Origin: an uncultured Pelagimonas sp.
GTDB lineage: Bacteria; Pseudomonadota; Alphaproteobacteria; Rhodobacterales; Rhodobacteraceae
DNA length: 64,000 nucleotides
Reading direction: 5' to 3'
NCBI RefSeq assembly: GCF_947498515.1
Contig: NZ_CANMKO010000008.1
Span: 62,001-126,000 of the forward strand
The translations under genes and the position numbers were made by a program. Shown here piece by piece: positions 8,163-16,046 of the stretch. Under the pieces are notes generated by a model that ran no database searches, was not told the DNA's origin, and saw only the letters and a program-made list of their open reading frames with translations. How positions within the stretch are numbered: the stretch's first letter is position 1; every line of letters starts with the position of its first letter.

Positions 8163-9217
8163 AAGCGCTCGAAAACCTAGGCATGGGCCTGTTGCGCAAG
8201 CTTGATCCGGAAACCTCGCATGGGGTGGCGCTCAAGGCGCTGAACCTTGGTCTGGCGCCCTTGCCCGGTCTGGTGACATCTGAACGCTTGCGCTGTTCGG
8301 TGGCGGGGATGAACATGGCCAACCCGATTGGCATTGCCGCCGGGTTCGACAAAAACGCCGAGGCGTTGCACGCCCTTTCACGCGCCGGATTTGGCTTTGT
8401 CGAAGTGGGGGCCGTGACGCCGCGCGCCCAACCCGGCAACCCCAAGCCCCGCCTGTTCCGGCTGAGCGAAGACCGCGCCGCGATCAACCGCTTTGGCTTC
8501 AACAACGAAGGCATGGAGGCCGCCGCCGCGCGGCTTGCCAAACGCCCGCGCGACATGGTTTTGGGCCTCAACCTTGGGGCCAACAAAGACAGCGATGACC
8601 GCGCCGACGATTTCGCCAAAGTTCTAAGCCGCTGTGGCGCGCATCTGGATTTCGCCACGGTCAATGTCAGCTCTCCCAACACTGAAAAGCTACGCGATTT
8701 GCAGGGCAAAGAGGCGCTTGCGGCGCTTTTGGCCGGGGTGATGGAGGCGCGAGCCGCGCTTGACACGCCAATCCCGGTGTTCTTGAAAATCGCCCCCGAT
8801 CTGGACGAACAGGGGTTGCAGGATGTGGCCGAAGTGGCGCTGGCGTCTGGTGTGGCCGGGGTGATCGCCACCAACACGACGCTGTCGCGCGACGGATTAA
8901 AATCGGAGCACAAAGGCGAAATGGGCGGGCTTTCGGGGCAACCCCTTTTTGAAAAATCCACCCGCGTTTTGGCGCAATTGTCGGTTTTGACCGAGGGCAA
9001 GCTGCCCCTTATTGGGGTTGGTGGCGTTGGATCGGCCCAGCAAGCCTATGAGAAAATCCGCGCCGGGGCCTCGGCGGTACAGCTTTATACGGCGCTGGTC
9101 TATGGCGGTTTGACCTTGGGGGCCGAGATCGCCCGTGGGTTGGATCAGCTCTTGGCCCGCGATGGGTTCGCCAATGTCGCCGATGCGGTTGGCAGTGGAC
9201 GGGAGGCATGGACATGA
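8159..9217 (+). CDS. pyrD: Dihydroorotate dehydrogenase, class 2
   Basis: Converts dihydroorotate to orotate in pyrimidine synthesis, passing electrons to the quinone pool. The 352-residue sequence has the class 2 features: an amphipathic N-terminus ([11 protein letters not shown]), [23 protein letters not shown] with the catalytic Ser, L-K-I-A-P-D and the FMN-binding I-G-V-G-G-V. It overlaps the DUF952 gene before it by 4 bases and the arsC-like gene after it by 4 bases, forming a compact operon. A GGAGGAG ribosome site precedes the ATG. Confidence 0.95.
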   Translation: MKALENLGMGLLRKLDPETSHGVALKALNLGLAPLPGLVTSERLRCSVAGMNMANPIGIAAGFDKNAEALHALSRAGFGFVEVGAVTPRAQPGNPKPRLFRLSEDRAAINRFGFNNEGMEAAAARLAKRPRDMVLGLNLGANKDSDDRADDFAKVLSRCGAHLDFATVNVSSPNTEKLRDLQGKEALAALLAGVMEARAALDTPIPVFLKIAPDLDEQGLQDVAEVALASGVAGVIATNTTLSRDGLKSEHKGEMGGLSGQPLFEKSTRVLAQLSVLTEGKLPLIGVGGVGSAQQAYEKIRAGASAVQLYTALVYGGLTLGAEIARGLDQLLARDGFANVADAVGSGREAWT

Positions 9218-9552
9218 TCCTTTGGCACAATCCACGCTGTTCGAAATCGCGCCAAACCCTTGCGCTGCTTGAGGAAAAGGGCGTGACACCCGAGATACGC
9301 AAATACCTTGAGGATGCGCCAAGTTTGGACGAGTTAAAGGCCGCACAGGCCGCGCTTGGCCTGCCTGTGATCAAGATGATGCGGGTCAAAGAGGCCGCGT
9401 TCAAAGACATGGGTCTCCGCAAAGACAGTGATGACGCGGTGTTGTTGCAGGCCATGGCGGATCAGCCAAAGCTGATCGAACGCCCGATCCTGTTTGCCGG
9501 TGACAAAGCCGCCATTGGCCGCCCGCCGGAACAGGTTTTGACAGTGCTATAA
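9214..9552 (+). CDS. ArsC/Spx-family glutaredoxin-like protein (arsenate reductase-like)
   Basis: A 112-residue thioredoxin-fold protein with the single active-site cysteine in H-N-P-R-C-S-K-S-R, as in glutaredoxin-dependent arsenate reductases. The terminal E-R-P-I-L-F also fits. No ars operon genes are nearby, so a role in arsenate resistance is uncertain. Two ATGs are possible. I prefer the second because GGGAGG lies 7 bases before it, against 1 base before the first, and because it gives an ATGA overlap with pyrD. Confidence 0.8.
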   Translation: MILWHNPRCSKSRQTLALLEEKGVTPEIRKYLEDAPSLDELKAAQAALGLPVIKMMRVKEAAFKDMGLRKDSDDAVLLQAMADQPKLIERPILFAGDKAAIGRPPEQVLTVL

Positions 9553-9555
9553 GAC

Positions 9556-9584
9556 AAAGCCCCGGTTAAGGGCCGGGGCTTTTT
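9556..9584. terminator. Bidirectional terminator
   Basis: AAAGCCCCGG pairs perfectly with CCGGGGCTTT and runs into TTTT on the plus strand. It sits between the convergent arsC-like and trpF genes. Confidence 0.9.
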
Positions 9585-9585
9585 G

Positions 9586-10245
9586 CTAAAGCTTGGGGAT
9601 TTCGCGGCTGGCTTTGGCGGCATTCACAAAGCGCGCAATCAAATCGGCATCCTTGCGCCCCGGCACGCTTTCGACACCGGATGAGACATCCACCTGTGTC
9701 GCGCCGGTCAATTCCACCGCGCGGGCCACGTTGTCCGGGGTCAGCCCACCGGCCAGCATCCAAGGCCGAGACCAGCGACGCCCGGCAATCAGTTTCCAAT
9801 CAAAGGCCAAGCCATTGCCACCGGGCAGATCCGCGCCCTTTGCCGCCTTGGCATCAACCAAGATTTGATCGCAAACCTGTTCGTAAACCGCGAGCTGGGG
9901 CAGATCATCAGCACCGGCAACGCCCACGGCCTTCATCACTGGCAACCCATAGCGCGCCCTGATCTCAGACACGCGTTCGGGCGTTTCCTTGCCATGCAAT
10001 TGCAAAATGTCGATGGCAACATTGCCGGTGATCTCATCAAGCAAAGCATTGTCGGCATTCACAACCAACGCCACTTTGGCCAAGCCAATGGGGCACTCAA
10101 CCGCGAGATCGCGCGCCTGCGCCACGCTCACGTTGCGCGGTGATTTTGGGAAAAACACAAAACCGGCATAGGCGGCTCCGGCCTGAGCAACCGCCGTGAC
10201 GTCATCCGATGTGCTCAACCCACAGATTTTGACGCGAACATCCAT
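9586..10245 (-). CDS. trpF: Phosphoribosylanthranilate isomerase
   Basis: Third step of tryptophan synthesis from chorismate. The 219-residue TIM barrel begins with V-K-I-C-G-L (catalytic Cys) and has [22 protein letters not shown] (catalytic Asp), [12 protein letters not shown] and V-D-V-S-S-G-V-E. The start M-D-V-R-V-K-I-C-G is placed next to the family start. A longer frame adds ten residues. It lies last in the aroA to trpF row of minus-strand genes. Confidence 0.93.
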   Translation of the reverse strand: MDVRVKICGLSTSDDVTAVAQAGAAYAGFVFFPKSPRNVSVAQARDLAVECPIGLAKVALVVNADNALLDEITGNVAIDILQLHGKETPERVSEIRARYGLPVMKAVGVAGADDLPQLAVYEQVCDQILVDAKAAKGADLPGGNGLAFDWKLIAGRRWSRPWMLAGGLTPDNVARAVELTGATQVDVSSGVESVPGRKDADLIARFVNAAKASREIPKL

Positions 10246-10260
10246 CCCGCGCACCCTCGC

Positions 10261-10325
10261 TTCTTCTTTCAACAAATATCCCAGGGGTGAATTGCTTGAA
10301 AAGCAAGAGGGGGCAGCGCCCCCTC
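10261..10325. repeat. Composite intergenic element, copy 1
   Basis: On the plus strand this reads TTCTTCTTTC, then AAATATCCC, then a small stem-loop (TTGCTT-GAA-AAGCAA), then a strong hairpin GAGGGGGC-AGC-GCCCCCTC. The same order of parts occurs at 21633-21691. Both copies lie between consecutive minus-strand genes. I recall similar AAATATCCC plus GC-hairpin sequences as common in Rhodobacteraceae intergenic DNA. They may act as terminators. Confidence 0.6.
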
Positions 10326-10359
10326 CCCCAGCCCATCTCGGGCAACAATTTGAGTAGGA

Positions 10360-10719
10360 TCAGCTTGCTTGGTCAAGCAGAGCCAGAACCTCATCCTTGT
10401 CTTTGTCACGCTCGGCCTGAGTTTTCTTCAACTCACGCTCAAGCTTGCGTACCTGCGCGCCCTTTTGGGCGGCTTCGGCGCGATGCTTGTGCTCATGGAA
10501 CCATTCCAGGATTTCCCCCAGAACAACGCCAAGCACCAAGCTGCCCAGAACAACCGCGAACAATGGCAACTCGATCGAATGCGCCAGCCATCCCATACCG
10601 GGAATGCCAGCCACTCCCTCGGGCAAGGTGTTCAATGTCACCATGCCCAAATTGGCCACAGAGACCGTGATCAAGATAATGGCGAGGGCCGCATAGAAAG
10701 CGTAGCGAATGTAACGCAT
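10360..10719 (-). CDS. lapA: LapA-domain inner-membrane protein
   Basis: A 119-residue protein with two hydrophobic segments (about 5-25 and 50-72) and a basic, coiled-coil-like C-terminus. This is the LapA (DUF1049) layout. In E. coli LapA works with LapB in control of lipopolysaccharide synthesis. It sits 3 bases after ihfB and before trpF, a conserved order in this group. Confidence 0.8.
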   Translation of the reverse strand: MRYIRYAFYAALAIILITVSVANLGMVTLNTLPEGVAGIPGMGWLAHSIELPLFAVVLGSLVLGVVLGEILEWFHEHKHRAEAAQKGAQVRKLERELKKTQAERDKDKDEVLALLDQAS

Positions 10720-10722
10720 CGA

Positions 10723-11004
10723 TTATTTTCCGTTCAGGCGGTCCCGCAGCAGCTTGCCGGTCTTGAAGAAGGGCACGTGCTTTTCCTCGACCTCAACCGA
10801 TTCCCCTGTACGAGGATTGCGGCCGGTGCGCGCGTCCCGCTTCTTGACCGAAAACGCCCCGAAGCCCCGCAACTCGACCCGGTCGCCCCGAGCCATGGCA
10901 TTGGTAATCTCTTCGAAGATCGTATTGACGATCCGTTCCACATCCCGCTGATACAGGTGTGGATTGTCATCTGCAATCTTCTGGATCAATTCTGACCTAA
11001 TCAT
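10723..11004 (-). CDS. ihfB: Integration host factor, beta subunit
   Basis: A 93-residue nucleoid protein that bends DNA together with IhfA. It has the HU/IHF signature [10 protein letters not shown] and the DNA-arm sequence [11 protein letters not shown]. It precedes lapA. In related genomes it follows rpsA directly, but here about 3 kb of accessory genes separate it from rpsA. Confidence 0.95.
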   Translation of the reverse strand: MIRSELIQKIADDNPHLYQRDVERIVNTIFEEITNAMARGDRVELRGFGAFSVKKRDARTGRNPRTGESVEVEEKHVPFFKTGKLLRDRLNGK

Positions 11005-11431
11005 GGCCTCGTTTCCCCCCTGAGGTACGACTTTGCGTACTTTGATATGGCTCGACTATAAGACGGCTAATCCATTCCGAAAACTCTTCAATCGCGGAAA
11101 AAGTCATGTTTTGCAGCTATTTGACAAGAAATCTCGTCGCATGCTGTCAAAAACGGCACTGAAAGGGGGCTGATGGCGACTATGCAGGCGCAGCATTCCC
11201 TGCGGCGATTCGCCGTGACTTCGTGGCGATCCGGGCTCTACTTAGCTTGAAAACGGCAAGCATTCCGACTAGCTCGTGTGCAAATACAGGAGGTTTGATG
11301 TCCTGATTGGGCCGGGTGCCACCACACCCATGAACATTGCCACGTATGTGAACCGGCTGGTTGCCGGGCCAAAGCGTGTATCCAATTCAAAACTGGCGAG
11401 TCTTGCCCCTGCCAAACGAGATATCAAAACC
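11005..11431. other. Divergent intergenic region (ihfB promoter side)
   Basis: It holds the ihfB promoter region. A short stem, GTACG/CGTAC (11025-11040), falls in the presumed leader. To the right, an in-frame extension of the GNAT gene starts with GTG but reads as low-complexity sequence without family homology. An AGGAGG at 11289-11294 is followed only by a two-codon frame. No further gene is supported. Confidence 0.4.
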
Positions 11432-11869
11432 ATGATTAGACCCTATCACCCCACATCCGACGATGATGCTATTGTCGACATCTACCTTGCGGCCAGCCGT
11501 CAGGCGCATAGCTTTTTGTCCGAGGAATTCTGGGCCAAAGAAGCGATCAATGTGCGCGAAATCTATTTGCCGAACGCCGAAACCTATGTCGCCACGCAAG
11601 ACGACATTGTCACCGGGTTCATCGCGCTATTGGGGACAGAAGTCGGCGGATTTTTCGTCAATCCCGAGCGTCAGAGCGCGGGGCAAGGGCGGGCCTTACT
11701 GGCCCATGCCCTAAGCAAACATCCGGTTCTGGAACTCGACGTGTTCAAGGACAACCCGATCGGGCGGCGTTTTTATGCGCGTTTCGGATTTGAAGAGCTG
11801 GGCGAGCGGTTTGACGACTACACCCAGCAGCAGGTTATTCGCCTGCGCTATGACAGCACCACCCTTTGA
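11432..11869 (+). CDS. GNAT-family N-acetyltransferase
   Basis: A 145-residue acetyltransferase-like protein. The start M-I-R-P-Y is typical for GNAT. The acetyl-CoA loop is seen as Q-S-A-G-Q-G-R-A-L-L (Q-x-x-G-x-G/A-type), and the C-terminal part G-R-R-F-Y-A-R-F-G-F is the usual beta6-beta7 region. The substrate is unknown. It is one of the accessory genes between ihfB and rpsA. The frame is open 52 codons further upstream, but that part has no homology signal. Confidence 0.8.
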   Translation: MIRPYHPTSDDDAIVDIYLAASRQAHSFLSEEFWAKEAINVREIYLPNAETYVATQDDIVTGFIALLGTEVGGFFVNPERQSAGQGRALLAHALSKHPVLELDVFKDNPIGRRFYARFGFEELGERFDDYTQQQVIRLRYDSTTL

Positions 11870-11875
11870 AGGTTC

Positions 11876-11901
11876 AGGGCCCTGCCACGTGGTGGGGCCC
11901 T
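11876..11901. terminator. Hairpin between convergent genes
   Basis: AGGGCCC and GGGCCCT form a perfect 7-bp stem around an inner CCACGTGG palindrome. It lies between the GNAT gene and the convergent small secreted protein gene. Confidence 0.6.
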
Positions 11902-12163
11902 ATTTACAGGTCGCCTCAAACACTTTGAGCCCTTGGGAATTGCGACCTTTGACCTTGAAGCTCGCCAATGGTTTGCCAATTTGCCCACAGTTCTTGGCGG
12001 CCTCGGTCTGAACCTGCCCCGGTTCCCATTCGCTGCCAAAGACACCGATCATCATGTGAACGCCGGACTCAACCTTGAATTTCATTTTCAACGTGTCCGC
12101 CCCGGCAGCAAAGACCGGCATGGCCAAAAAAGCCAAAACACATCCACCCATCAATCGTTTCAT
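11900..12163 (-). CDS. Small secreted protein of unknown function
   Basis: An 87-residue protein with a clear signal peptide (M-K-R-L-M-G-G-C-V-L-A-F-L-A, cleavage near F-A-A-G-A). The mature part has two cysteines (K-N-C-G and A-T-C-K at the very end) that could form a disulfide. I do not recognise the family. It stands alone between the GNAT gene and the NTF2-like genes. Confidence 0.6.
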   Translation of the reverse strand: MKRLMGGCVLAFLAMPVFAAGADTLKMKFKVESGVHMMIGVFGSEWEPGQVQTEAAKNCGQIGKPLASFKVKGRNSQGLKVFEATCK

Positions 12164-12309
12164 AACGCCCCCAAAAATCGCACTGCTATAATGTGATCAG
12201 ACTATGGGCGGCGGCTGGGCGAGTGCAACTCAATTTTAGAGGAGAAAGACATCTCCTGTGCCCGTTTAGCGAATATCATAGTCGCGCGCCAAACCCCGGC
12301 ACCCAAGCG

Positions 12310-12714
12310 TTAGAACATACCATTTTCGTTGGCACTGTTGTCGGGAAGGACCTGTAGCACGTCCCAATGCTCAACGATCTTGCCGGTGTCATCGAGACGA
12401 AAGATGTCGATGCCCGCGTATTCAAGACCATCTGGCCAAATCTGATGGCAGTGCAACACAACGTATTGGCCTTCGGCAATGGCACGTTTCACCTCAACCC
12501 GTTTGCCGGGGTACTCAGTCGCCATCCGTTCGAAATAGGCGACAAAGGCCGCTTTGCCATCGCCAACATGCGGGTTGTGTTGGATGTACTCCGCCCCGGC
12601 ATAGGTCGCGATGGCCTCGGCGGGCCGGCAATCGTTGAACATCATCTCGTAAAACGCGATGACATTCGCTTTGTCTTTGTCTGATGTTCGATCAGTTTCG
12701 GGGGCGCGTGACAT
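12310..12714 (-). CDS. SnoaL/NTF2-like protein, single domain
   Basis: A 134-residue polyketide cyclase-like fold protein. Motifs are A-E-Y-I-Q-H-N-P-H-V-G-D-G and D-I-F-R-L-D-D-T-G-K-I-V-E-H-W-D-V-L-Q, found in SnoaL-like 'aldol condensation' proteins, usually of unknown substrate. Its C-terminus (N-E-N-G-M-F) mirrors the end of the adjacent two-domain gene (H-E-N-G-K-F), so it looks like a duplicate of that gene's second half. The start ATG follows AGAGGA. A longer frame overlaps the upstream gene antiparallel to its codons and is rejected. Confidence 0.8.
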   Translation of the reverse strand: MSRAPETDRTSDKDKANVIAFYEMMFNDCRPAEAIATYAGAEYIQHNPHVGDGKAAFVAYFERMATEYPGKRVEVKRAIAEGQYVVLHCHQIWPDGLEYAGIDIFRLDDTGKIVEHWDVLQVLPDNSANENGMF

Positions 12715-12778
12715 GATGGGTGTCCTCTTGTTTGCAAGGGCGCACCCGACGCCTCGCAAGACGAAGGGTGCGACGAGA

Positions 12779-13549
12779 TTAGAACTTGCCGTTCTCATGA
12801 GCCATATCAGCGGGGATCTCCGAAACGGTGTCCCAGTGCTCGACAATCTTGCCATCCGCAACGCGGAAGAGGTCAAAGAATGCCGTCGGGGTGTCACCAA
12901 TCGTACCCTCGGACGCAGCAAACACAAAATTGCCCTGACCGACAACAATATGAGTTTCAGAATAGGCCATCGCCTGACCAGCCTCGGCCATTGCGGTCAA
13001 TGCCGCACCAAGCCCATCCAACCCATCACCAACCAATGGATTGTGCTGGAGGTAAAGCTCGGGCGAGATGTAGGTGGTAATCCGCTCCGGGGCACCACCG
13101 TGCAAAACGTCGGCAATAAACCCTTTTACCAGTGCCTTGTTCTCACCTGTGAGGGCCAGATCGACAACTTCGGTCGGCCCATCTGTCATTGAGCGGCCCG
13201 ACGCGGTTTCGGTTGGCGGGACCTGAAGGTTGTCCCAATGTTCAACAACCCGGCCATCTTGGACCCGAAACACGTCAAACGCCACGAGGGTTTCTGCGCC
13301 AAGGGCCTGCGCATTGGCATAGGTATTGTGCAAGACAACCATGTCGCCTTCGCTCAGAACGCGGTGCGTTGTCAGGGCAATTCCGCTTTGCTCCAACCCT
13401 GGAATAAAACCAAGAACGGGGGCCGCCCCGGTTGGCACCGCGGTGTTGTGTTGGATGTAGTCAGGGGCCAACAACCCTTTGGCGGTATCGACGTCAAAGT
13501 CGGTGAAAATTGCGGCCACTGCGGCGAGGACGAGGTCTTGTGCGGTCAT
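12779..13549 (-). CDS. Tandem SnoaL/NTF2-like protein (two domains)
   Basis: A 256-residue protein made of two NTF2-like domains. The first (about 1-115) has Y-I-Q-H-N-T and F-R-V-Q-D-G-R-V-V-E-H-W-D-N-L-Q. The second (about 130-256) has Y-L-Q-H-N-P-L-V-G-D-G and F-R-V-A-D-G-K-I-V-E-H-W-D. No catalytic activity can be assigned. It starts opposite an HxlR regulator across a 103-base gap, so it is probably that regulator's target, with the single-domain gene as the second member of the transcript. Confidence 0.8.
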   Translation of the reverse strand: MTAQDLVLAAVAAIFTDFDVDTAKGLLAPDYIQHNTAVPTGAAPVLGFIPGLEQSGIALTTHRVLSEGDMVVLHNTYANAQALGAETLVAFDVFRVQDGRVVEHWDNLQVPPTETASGRSMTDGPTEVVDLALTGENKALVKGFIADVLHGGAPERITTYISPELYLQHNPLVGDGLDGLGAALTAMAEAGQAMAYSETHIVVGQGNFVFAASEGTIGDTPTAFFDLFRVADGKIVEHWDTVSEIPADMAHENGKF

Positions 13550-13603
13550 TTTGGTGCTCCATTCAACCGTTGTGAGGAGATGATTCCTTCGGTATGAAAT
13601 GAA

Positions 13604-13642
13604 GTATCAAATCTGCACCTAGTATCAATTACGCACTATATA
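13604..13642. promoter_or_regulatory. Repeated GTATCAA sites in the NTF2-like/HxlR gap
   Basis: GTATCAAAT (13604) and GTATCAATT (13622) are spaced 18 bases apart, with a related GTATGAAAT at 13592. TATATA follows at 13637. The same GTATCAATT then TATATA order occurs in the second HxlR gap at 18556-18580. This suggests HxlR-type operator and core promoter sequences. Confidence 0.45.
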
Positions 13643-13652
13643 GGAACCAAGT

Positions 13653-14024
13653 ATGCTTAAGGTAACCGCCGTATCCAAAGCCGAGGTCGATGGCTGTCCT
13701 GTTCGACAAGTTCTGTCGAAGGTGACGGGGAAATGGCAGATGTTGATCGTGCTGGCGCTTGAGGATGGGACGTTGCGGTTTGGAGAGTTGAAACGAACCG
13801 TTGGCGACATCACACAACGTGTTCTGACCGAAAACCTGCGAAGCCTTGAACGAGACGGCTATCTGACGCGCGACGTGGACGCCGGACCACCCGTTGCCGT
13901 TCGATACACTTTGACTGATATGGGGCAAGAGCTCTTGCCGCTGCTCAAAGCGCTGACGGGCTGGGCGGCCAGCAGGCACAGTGACGTCGCGCGATCACGG
14001 GCGGCCTTTGATCAACAAGAATAA
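13653..14024 (+). CDS. HxlR-family transcriptional regulator
   Basis: A 123-residue winged-helix regulator. Cys15 (V-D-G-C-P-V-R) is at the position where HxlR/YodB-type proteins carry a redox- or electrophile-sensing cysteine. The helix-turn-helix region reads L-R-F-G-E-L-K-R-T-V-G-D-I-T-Q-R-V-L-T-E-N-L-R-S-L-E-R-D-G, the family hallmark. It is divergent from the NTF2-like genes. Sensing of quinones or aldehydes is known for relatives and only inferred here. Confidence 0.88.
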   Translation: MLKVTAVSKAEVDGCPVRQVLSKVTGKWQMLIVLALEDGTLRFGELKRTVGDITQRVLTENLRSLERDGYLTRDVDAGPPVAVRYTLTDMGQELLPLLKALTGWAASRHSDVARSRAAFDQQE

Positions 14025-14083
14025 TGGGCGCTTTGCCGAAAATGCATGCGGCTAAAGCGCCATTCGCAAAACCGCCCAAAAGC

Positions 14084-14113
14084 AAAAGGCCCCGGATTTC
14101 TCCGAGGCCTTTC
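14084..14113 (-). terminator. rpsA terminator
   Basis: Read on the minus strand, AAAGGCCTCGG and CCGGGGCCTTTT form a stem around GAGAAAT and run into TTTTGCTTTT. It follows the rpsA stop and may also stop the convergent HxlR transcript. Confidence 0.85.
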
Positions 14114-14135
14114 GAGTTTTCAAAGGGGTGAACGA

Positions 14136-15815
14136 TTACTCGTCGCCGCTCTTCAGAGCTGCGCCCAGGATGTCGCCCAAGGACGCACCGGAGTCGGAGG
14201 AACCATACTGTTCCACGGCTTCTTTTTCTTCTGCGATTTCGCGCGCTTTGATCGACAGGCCAAGACGACGTGTCTTGGAATCGATGTTGGTTACGCGAAC
14301 GTCGATTTTGTCACCAACATTGAAGCGCTCTGGGCGCTGCTCTGCACGGTCACGCGACAGGTCGGAGCGGCGGATGAAGGATTTCATGCCTTCGTATTCC
14401 ACTTCGACGCCACCATCTTCGATGGCTGTCACTTCGACGGTTACGATCGAGCCGCGCTTCACGCCGCCAACCGCATCTGCGAACTTGTCGCCGCCCAAGG
14501 CTTTGATCGAAAGCGAGATACGCTCTTTTTCGATGTCGACTTCGGAGACAACGGCCTGAACCACGTCGTTCTTGTGGTAGCTCTGGATCGCATCTTCGCC
14601 GCGCTCGTCCCAGGACAAGTCGGAGAGGTGAACCATGCCGTCGATGTCGCCTTCGAGGCCAATGAACAGGCCGAATTCGGTGATGTTCTTGACTTCGCCT
14701 TCAACCTGAGTGCCCTCAGGATAGGTTTCAGCGAACTGCTCCCATGGGTTGCGCATGGTCTGCTTGAGACCAAGGGAAACGCGGCGCTTGGAGCCGTCGA
14801 TTTCCAGAACCATGACGTCAACTTCTTGCGAGGTCGAAACGATCTTGCCGGGGTGAACGTTCTTTTTGGTCCAAGACATTTCGGACACGTGAACCAGACC
14901 TTCAACGCCGGGCTCAAGCTCAACAAATGCACCGTAATCGGTGATGTTGGTGACGCGGCCTTTGTGGACCGATGCCAATGGGTACTTGGCGCCAACCAGA
15001 TCCCATGGGTCTTCCTGCAGCTGTTTCATGCCGAGGGAGATACGGTGGGTCTCTTTGTTGATCTTGATGACCTGAACCTTGACGGTTTCGCCAATTGTCA
15101 GAATCTCGGATGGGTGGTTCACACGGCGCCATGCCATGTCGGTGACGTGCAGAAGGCCGTCAACACCGCCGAGGTCAACAAACGCACCGTATTCGGTGAT
15201 GTTCTTGACGACACCATCAACGGAATCACCTTCTTGCAGCTTGCCGATAACTTCGGCGCGCTGTTCGGCACGGGATTCTTCGAGGATCGCACGACGCGAT
15301 ACAACGATGTTACCACGGCGACGGTCCATTTTCAGGATTTGGAACGGCTGCTTGAGACCCATCAATGGGCCAGCGTCACGCACGGGGCGCACGTCAACCT
15401 GCGAACCGGGCAAGAACGCAACTGCGCCACCCAGATCAACAGTGAAGCCACCTTTGACGCGGCCAAAGATTGCACCTTCGACGCGGGCGTCGTCGGCGTA
15501 AGCTTTTTCCAGGCGATCCCAGGCTTCTTCACGGCGCGCCATCTCGCGCGAGATAACGGCTTCGCCTTTGGCGTTCTCGGCGGAGCGGAGGTAAACCTCG
15601 ACTTCGTCGCCAACATTTACGCTAGGGGCTTCGCCGGGTTCTGCGAATTCTTTAAGTTCAACGCGGCCTTCCATCTTGTAGCCTACGTCGATAATGGCTT
15701 GGCCCGCTTCAATTGCGATAACCTTACCTTTGACAACCGAACCTTCTTCCGGTGTGTCCATTTCGAGGCTCTCGTTCAAGAGGGCTTCGAATTCTTCCAT
15801 TGTTGCATCAGCCAT
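14136..15815 (-). CDS. rpsA: 30S ribosomal protein S1
   Basis: A 559-residue protein with six S1 (OB-fold) repeats. Typical blocks are G-K-V-I-A-I-E-A-G-Q-A-I-I-D-V-G-Y-K, V-K-N-I-T-E-Y-G-A-F-V-D-L-G-G-V-D-G-L-L-H and V-T-N-I-T-D-Y-G-A-F-V-E-L-E-P-G. S1 binds mRNA on the small subunit and helps initiation. The length matches the family. An AAGGAT ribosome site lies upstream. In this group rpsA normally sits directly between cmk and ihfB. Here accessory genes have entered on both sides. Confidence 0.97.
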   Translation of the reverse strand: MADATMEEFEALLNESLEMDTPEEGSVVKGKVIAIEAGQAIIDVGYKMEGRVELKEFAEPGEAPSVNVGDEVEVYLRSAENAKGEAVISREMARREEAWDRLEKAYADDARVEGAIFGRVKGGFTVDLGGAVAFLPGSQVDVRPVRDAGPLMGLKQPFQILKMDRRRGNIVVSRRAILEESRAEQRAEVIGKLQEGDSVDGVVKNITEYGAFVDLGGVDGLLHVTDMAWRRVNHPSEILTIGETVKVQVIKINKETHRISLGMKQLQEDPWDLVGAKYPLASVHKGRVTNITDYGAFVELEPGVEGLVHVSEMSWTKKNVHPGKIVSTSQEVDVMVLEIDGSKRRVSLGLKQTMRNPWEQFAETYPEGTQVEGEVKNITEFGLFIGLEGDIDGMVHLSDLSWDERGEDAIQSYHKNDVVQAVVSEVDIEKERISLSIKALGGDKFADAVGGVKRGSIVTVEVTAIEDGGVEVEYEGMKSFIRRSDLSRDRAEQRPERFNVGDKIDVRVTNIDSKTRRLGLSIKAREIAEEKEAVEQYGSSDSGASLGDILGAALKSGDE

Positions 15816-15937
15816 GTGGCGTCAAATCCTTTACATTGGTTTATTCGGGCCGCGCGGTTGTCTCCACGGGTCTTAGTTTCGTTGTTTCTGGGGCCGTCAT
15901 ATGTAGCGTGCAGATGCGGTGAAAAACACAAACAAGA

Positions 15938-15963
15938 AGGGCCGGAGGCAATCCCCAGGCCCT
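15938..15963 (-). terminator. Weak hairpin downstream of the KAP gene
   Basis: AGGGCC and GGCCCT pair around a 14-base loop, followed on the minus strand by TTCTTGTTTGTG. It is placed to end the KAP gene transcript before the rpsA leader. Confidence 0.3.
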
Positions 15964-16046
15964 GCTCACCACGAACTGCGACTCTTGATGGCCGTCAGAT
16001 AGCGGCGTCCTTACAATGAAATATGGCTATGGGCAAGCCCGACGGG

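Noticed and set aside
9214-9552. An arsenic-resistance locus
   Set aside because: Only an ArsC-like protein is present. There is no arsB, acr3 or arsR nearby, and it is coupled to pyrD.
11276-11431. A 52-codon N-terminal extension of the GNAT protein
   Set aside because: GNAT homology starts at M-I-R-P-Y. The extension has no family signal and begins with GTG without a suitable ribosome site.
14046-16019. A 657-codon plus-strand frame
   Set aside because: It lies antisense to rpsA, whose S1 repeats are unmistakable. The long opposite frame is a side effect of GC-rich codon use.
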